From JBBILG01 sp037445085 (GTDB taxonomy: Bacteria; Pseudomonadota; Gammaproteobacteria; Burkholderiales; Methylophilaceae), in contig JBBILG010000035.1 of NCBI GenBank assembly GCA_037445085.1, forward strand, positions 1 to 16,410: DNA of 16,410 bases. The letters are read 5' to 3'. The notes under the pieces were generated by a model. It was given only the letters and a program-made list of their open reading frames with translations, searched no databases and was not told where the DNA came from. Position numbers and translations under genes: made by a program. Numbering within the stretch: the stretch's first letter is position 1; the number at the start of each line of letters is the position of its first letter. Below, piece after piece: positions 14,526 to 16,410 of this stretch.

Positions 14526-15089
14526 ATGGCCAGCCACCAGCAACTCACCGACTTCCTCGCCCAGGTGGAACGCCGCGCCTACAAACATGCGGCGTATGCG
14601 CTGCGCGACGACCACCTGGCGCACGACGTGGTGCAGGACGCCATGCTCAAGCTGGCGGAGAAATACCATCAGCGCCCGGCCGAGGAATTCCCCATGCTGT
14701 TCCAGCGCATCCTGCAGAACGGCATCCGCGACCATTTCCGCCGCCAGAAGGTGCGCAACCTGTGGACCACCCTGCTGTCCTCGTTCTCCGGTAACGACGA
14801 CGAGCCGGAGCGTGACCCGCTGGAGACCCTGGCCCCGCACGACGCCGACGGCAGCGACGATCCGCGGGTGCGGTTCGAGCGCGAGCAAACGCTTGCTATA
14901 ATCGAGGCGGCGCTGGGGAAGCTGCCCGCGCGTCAACGCGAGGCCTTTCTGCTGCGTTACTGGGAGGATTTCAATGTGGCCGAGACTGCCGCGGCCATGG
15001 GCTGTTCGGAAGGCAGTGTCAAGACGCACAGCTCGCGGGCGGTACATGCCCTGGCAGCGGAGCTGCGTGCCAAAGGAATCAGGCTATGA
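14526..15089 (+). CDS. ECF-like RNA polymerase sigma factor
   Basis: Two-domain sigma-70-family protein of 187 residues. Region 2 (about 14-85) includes AHDVVQDAMLKLAEKY and RDHFRRQKVRN. Region 4 (about 126-182) has LPARQREAFLLRYWEDFNVAETAAAMGCSEG-type promoter-binding helices, with the recognition helix near GSVKTHSSRAVHAL. The linker (about 88-116) is long and acidic, rich in Asp, Glu and Pro. There is no region 1 or 3, so it belongs to the ECF type by size. Start: ATG at 14526 lies downstream of the promoter at 14457-14486; the in-frame GTG at 14487 overlaps it. The stop overlaps the DUF3619 start as ATGA. The neighbouring membrane protein is a plausible regulator, but no stimulus or regulon can be read from the sequence. 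Confidence 0.88.
   Translation: MASHQQLTDFLAQVERRAYKHAAYALRDDHLAHDVVQDAMLKLAEKYHQRPAEEFPMLFQRILQNGIRDHFRRQKVRNLWTTLLSSFSGNDDEPERDPLETLAPHDADGSDDPRVRFEREQTLAIIEAALGKLPARQREAFLLRYWEDFNVAETAAAMGCSEGSVKTHSSRAVHALAAELRAKGIRL
14894..14902 (+). promoter_or_regulatory. Consensus extended -10 box inside the sigma factor gene
   Basis: TGC-TATAAT matches the extended -10 consensus perfectly, within coding sequence of a GC-rich gene. The codons there include ATA for isoleucine, uncommon in these genes. There is no good -35 (TTCGAG at 14874-14879). It could drive the three downstream genes separately from the sigma gene. Confidence 0.35.
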
Positions 15090-15466
15090 CAGACGAACAG
15101 GACACGGCAAAAAAAATCGTCGCCCGGCTCGACCCGGGACTCTCCGGCATGGATGCGGCCACCGTCGGCCGCCTCGCCGCGGCGCGCGCGCGCGCGGTCG
15201 CAGCGGTAGCCCGCCCGGCGACGCATGTGGAAATCCTGCACGGCGGCGTGCTGCGGCAGATCACTGCGCACCTGCACGGCCGGCACGCGTGGATAGCATC
15301 GGCGGCGCTGCTGGCTGCCGTGCTGCTTGCGCTGCTGATGCTGCAAAACGGCCTGCTGCATCCTCCCGTTGAAACCGATACACTGCTGCTCGCCTCCGAT
15401 CTTCCGCCGGAGGCTTATGTCGACAAGGGATTCCATGCATGGTTAGAAGGCTCGTCTCAGCTCTAG
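15086..15466 (+). CDS. DUF3619-type single-pass membrane protein, possible anti-sigma factor
   Basis: This 126-residue protein has a cytoplasmic N-terminal half (1-66), with a charged start (MTDEQDTAKKIVARLD) and an Ala/Arg-rich helix (31-43). One transmembrane helix follows (about 68-86), then a short periplasmic tail ending SDLPPEAYVDKGFHAWLEG. The gene order and tail resemble the DUF3619 family of betaproteobacteria, of unknown function. Position directly after a sigma gene with ATGA overlap, and an N-in single-pass topology, are what an anti-sigma factor would show; that role is inference. It has no cysteine, so it is not a zinc (ZAS-type) anti-sigma domain. A (GC)7G run lies in the Ala/Arg helix. 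It overlaps the next gene by 28 bp. Confidence 0.8.
   Translation: MTDEQDTAKKIVARLDPGLSGMDAATVGRLAAARARAVAAVARPATHVEILHGGVLRQITAHLHGRHAWIASAALLAAVLLALLMLQNGLLHPPVETDTLLLASDLPPEAYVDKGFHAWLEGSSQL
15182..15196 (+). repeat. (GC)7G dinucleotide run within the DUF3619 gene
   Basis: An uninterrupted alternating GC tract of 15 nt encodes alternating Ala and Arg near residues 33-37. Gain or loss of one 2-bp unit by slippage would frameshift the gene. Confidence 0.8.
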
Positions 15467-15879
15467 TGTTGTGCATCGCCGCGCTGGGACTGCCGGCGCA
15501 GGCGGAAACCCCGGCCGACGGCCCGACGTGGAAGCAGCTCACCCCCGAGCAGCAGCAGGTACTGCAGCCGCTCGCCAGGGAGTGGGATACGCTGCGCCCC
15601 TGGCAACGCGAAAAGATGCTGGACATCGCCCGCGACTATCCGCGCATGAATCCCCAACAGCAGCAACGCGTGCAGCAGCGGCTGGACAACTGGAGCCGCA
15701 TGACGCCGTACCAGCGCGAGAACGCCCGCAGGAAATACCAGCAGTTTATGGCCTTGTCGCCGGAAAAGCGCGAGGAACTGCGCCGGCAGTGGGAGGAATA
15801 CCAGCGCCTGCCCGAAGCCGAGCGCGAGAAGCTGCGCAGCAAGCCGCAGCCGGCACCCGAGGACGATCTCGGCGATTGA
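15439..15879 (+). CDS. DUF3106-type exported protein with 18-residue repeats
   Basis: This 146-residue protein has a signal peptide (MVRRLVSALVLCIAALGLPAQA, likely cut after AQA at 20-22), so it is predicted to be periplasmic. The mature part is almost entirely helical, polar and rich in Gln, Arg and Glu. It contains five consecutive 18-residue repeats (34-123) followed by a partial sixth and a Pro/Asp tail. Gene order and the repeated [LM]-x-P-x-Q/K motif match the DUF3106 family, whose function is unknown. Start: ATG at 15439 has AAGGGA at 15425-15430 upstream. It overlaps the DUF3619 gene by 28 bp and the RDD gene by 4 bp, so it is made together with them. No enzyme motif is visible. Confidence 0.82.
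   Translation: MVRRLVSALVLCIAALGLPAQAETPADGPTWKQLTPEQQQVLQPLAREWDTLRPWQREKMLDIARDYPRMNPQQQQRVQQRLDNWSRMTPYQRENARRKYQQFMALSPEKREELRRQWEEYQRLPEAEREKLRSKPQPAPEDDLGD
15538..15807 (+). repeat. Five tandem 18-residue protein repeats in the DUF3106 protein
   Basis: The units begin at residues 34 (LTPEQQQVLQ), 52 (LRPWQREKML), 70 (MNPQQQQRVQ), 88 (MTPYQRENAR) and 106 (LSPEKREELR). Each has Leu/Met at position 1, Pro at position 3, Gln/Lys at 5 and an aromatic at 16 (W49, Y67, W85, F103, Y121). There are no gaps between units. The DNA has diverged, so the repeat is visible mainly at protein level. Confidence 0.85.
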
Positions 15880-16292
15880 GCGACCATCCGCAAGCACCCG
15901 GCCTGCTGCGCAGCCTGGGCAGCCTGGTCTACGAAACCCTGACGGTGGCGGCCCTGCTGCTGCTCGCCTCCGCCATCGTCACCAGCCTGCCGGTGTCATC
16001 CGCCGGTGCCCTGTCACGCCTGCTGCTGCAATGCACCGCCGCGGGCATGGTTTCGGCCTATTTCCTGTGGTGCTGGACGCGTGGCGGGCAGACCCTGGCC
16101 ATGAAAACCTGGCGCATCCGGGTCATCCGGCAGAACGGCGGCGGGCTGCGTCTGCGCGACGCCGTGCGCCGCTATCTGCTGGCCGTCGCCGGCCTGGCCC
16201 TGGGCGGCCTCGGCCTGTGGTGGGCGCTGTTCGACCATGAACGCCAGTTCCTGCACGACCGCCTGGCTGGCACGCGCCTGGTTAGAACCTAA
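15876..16292 (+). CDS. RDD-family membrane protein
   Basis: Small inner-membrane protein of 138 residues with three hydrophobic segments (about 20-38, 46-67 and 100-118). The RDD domain is recognised by R12 and SLVYE near the first helix, the middle segment GGQTLAMKTWRIRVI, and the closing FLHDRLAGTRLV. The first Asp of the R-D-D signature is replaced by Glu (E20). Start: the first in-frame codon after the DUF3106 stop region is TTG at 15876, overlapping that stop as TTGA, with GAGGA 12 nt upstream. No ATG or GTG start lies near there in this frame, so a TTG start is likely. The open frame runs further upstream, but only as a shadow of the DUF3106 gene. Function is unknown; RDD proteins are loosely linked to transport. 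Confidence 0.8.
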   Translation: MSDHPQAPGLLRSLGSLVYETLTVAALLLLASAIVTSLPVSSAGALSRLLLQCTAAGMVSAYFLWCWTRGGQTLAMKTWRIRVIRQNGGGLRLRDAVRRYLLAVAGLALGGLGLWWALFDHERQFLHDRLAGTRLVRT

Positions 16293-16410
16293 CGCCGCTC
16301 CATCCACACCAGCATGCCCACCCCCGCCGCGCCAAACAGCAGCGTGGGCACGGTGGCGCTCAGTAGCGGCGGCCAGTCGTTGAGCAGGCCAAGGTGGACG
16401 GACACCCGGT
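16289..16410 (-). CDS. lptG: LPS export ABC transporter permease LptG-like, C-terminal end (partial)
   Basis: The minus-strand frame entering from the right edge reads VSVHLGLLNDWPPLLSATVP, then a final transmembrane helix (TLLFGAAGVGMLVWMERR) and TAG. The LGLLNDWPPLL segment, last hydrophobic helix and ERR end resemble the C-terminus of betaproteobacterial LptG, the inner-membrane permease that extracts lipopolysaccharide for transport by the Lpt bridge. Only about 39 residues are visible, so LptF or another permease is not fully excluded. It converges on the RDD gene, and their stop codons overlap by 4 bp. Confidence 0.65.
   Translation of the reverse strand, partial: RVSVHLGLLNDWPPLLSATVPTLLFGAAGVGMLVWMERR

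Overview
This window is GC-rich chromosomal DNA, densely packed with genes that mostly read as core functions of a betaproteobacterium. That placement is an inference from gene content and order: a PTR1-type pteridine reductase next to ttcA; a PP0621-like small protein followed by pilS and pilR; a sigma factor - DUF3619 - DUF3106 - RDD cassette; and an lptG-like C-terminus at the right edge. I see no tRNA, rRNA, CRISPR array, prophage or defence island. The only mobile DNA is a decayed IS630-type transposase end at the left edge (1-293).

Left block (about 350-4640, + strand): pteridine reductase, ttcA (tRNA 2-thiocytidine synthesis) and topA (DNA topoisomerase I) follow one another. topA has its own candidate promoter and ends in a perfect 28-bp palindrome that separates it from the convergent pbpG. 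Middle block: pbpG (periplasmic murein endopeptidase, - strand) and tpx (thiol peroxidase, + strand) diverge from a short AT-rich region. That region holds a good pbpG promoter and a striking three-copy 9-bp repeat that looks like an operator.

Next (6349-14393, - strand, transcribed right to left): PP0621-like protein, pilS and pilR form a tightly overlapping operon. It is followed by ampD (murein recycling amidase) and then by an RND efflux pair, a lipoprotein membrane fusion protein and an inner-membrane transporter. No outer-membrane channel or dedicated regulator for the pump is present in the window.

Right block (14457-16292, + strand): an ECF-like sigma factor is followed by a single-pass membrane protein (DUF3619), an exported protein (DUF3106) and an RDD-family membrane protein. 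Each start overlaps the previous stop, so these four are probably one unit. This is the least understood part of the window and the best candidate for a new system. The membrane protein has the topology of an anti-sigma factor but lacks the cysteines of the zinc anti-sigma class. The exported protein is built of five exact-length 18-residue repeats. A consensus extended -10 box lies inside the sigma gene. The window closes with the C-terminus of an lptG-like gene running convergently from the right edge.
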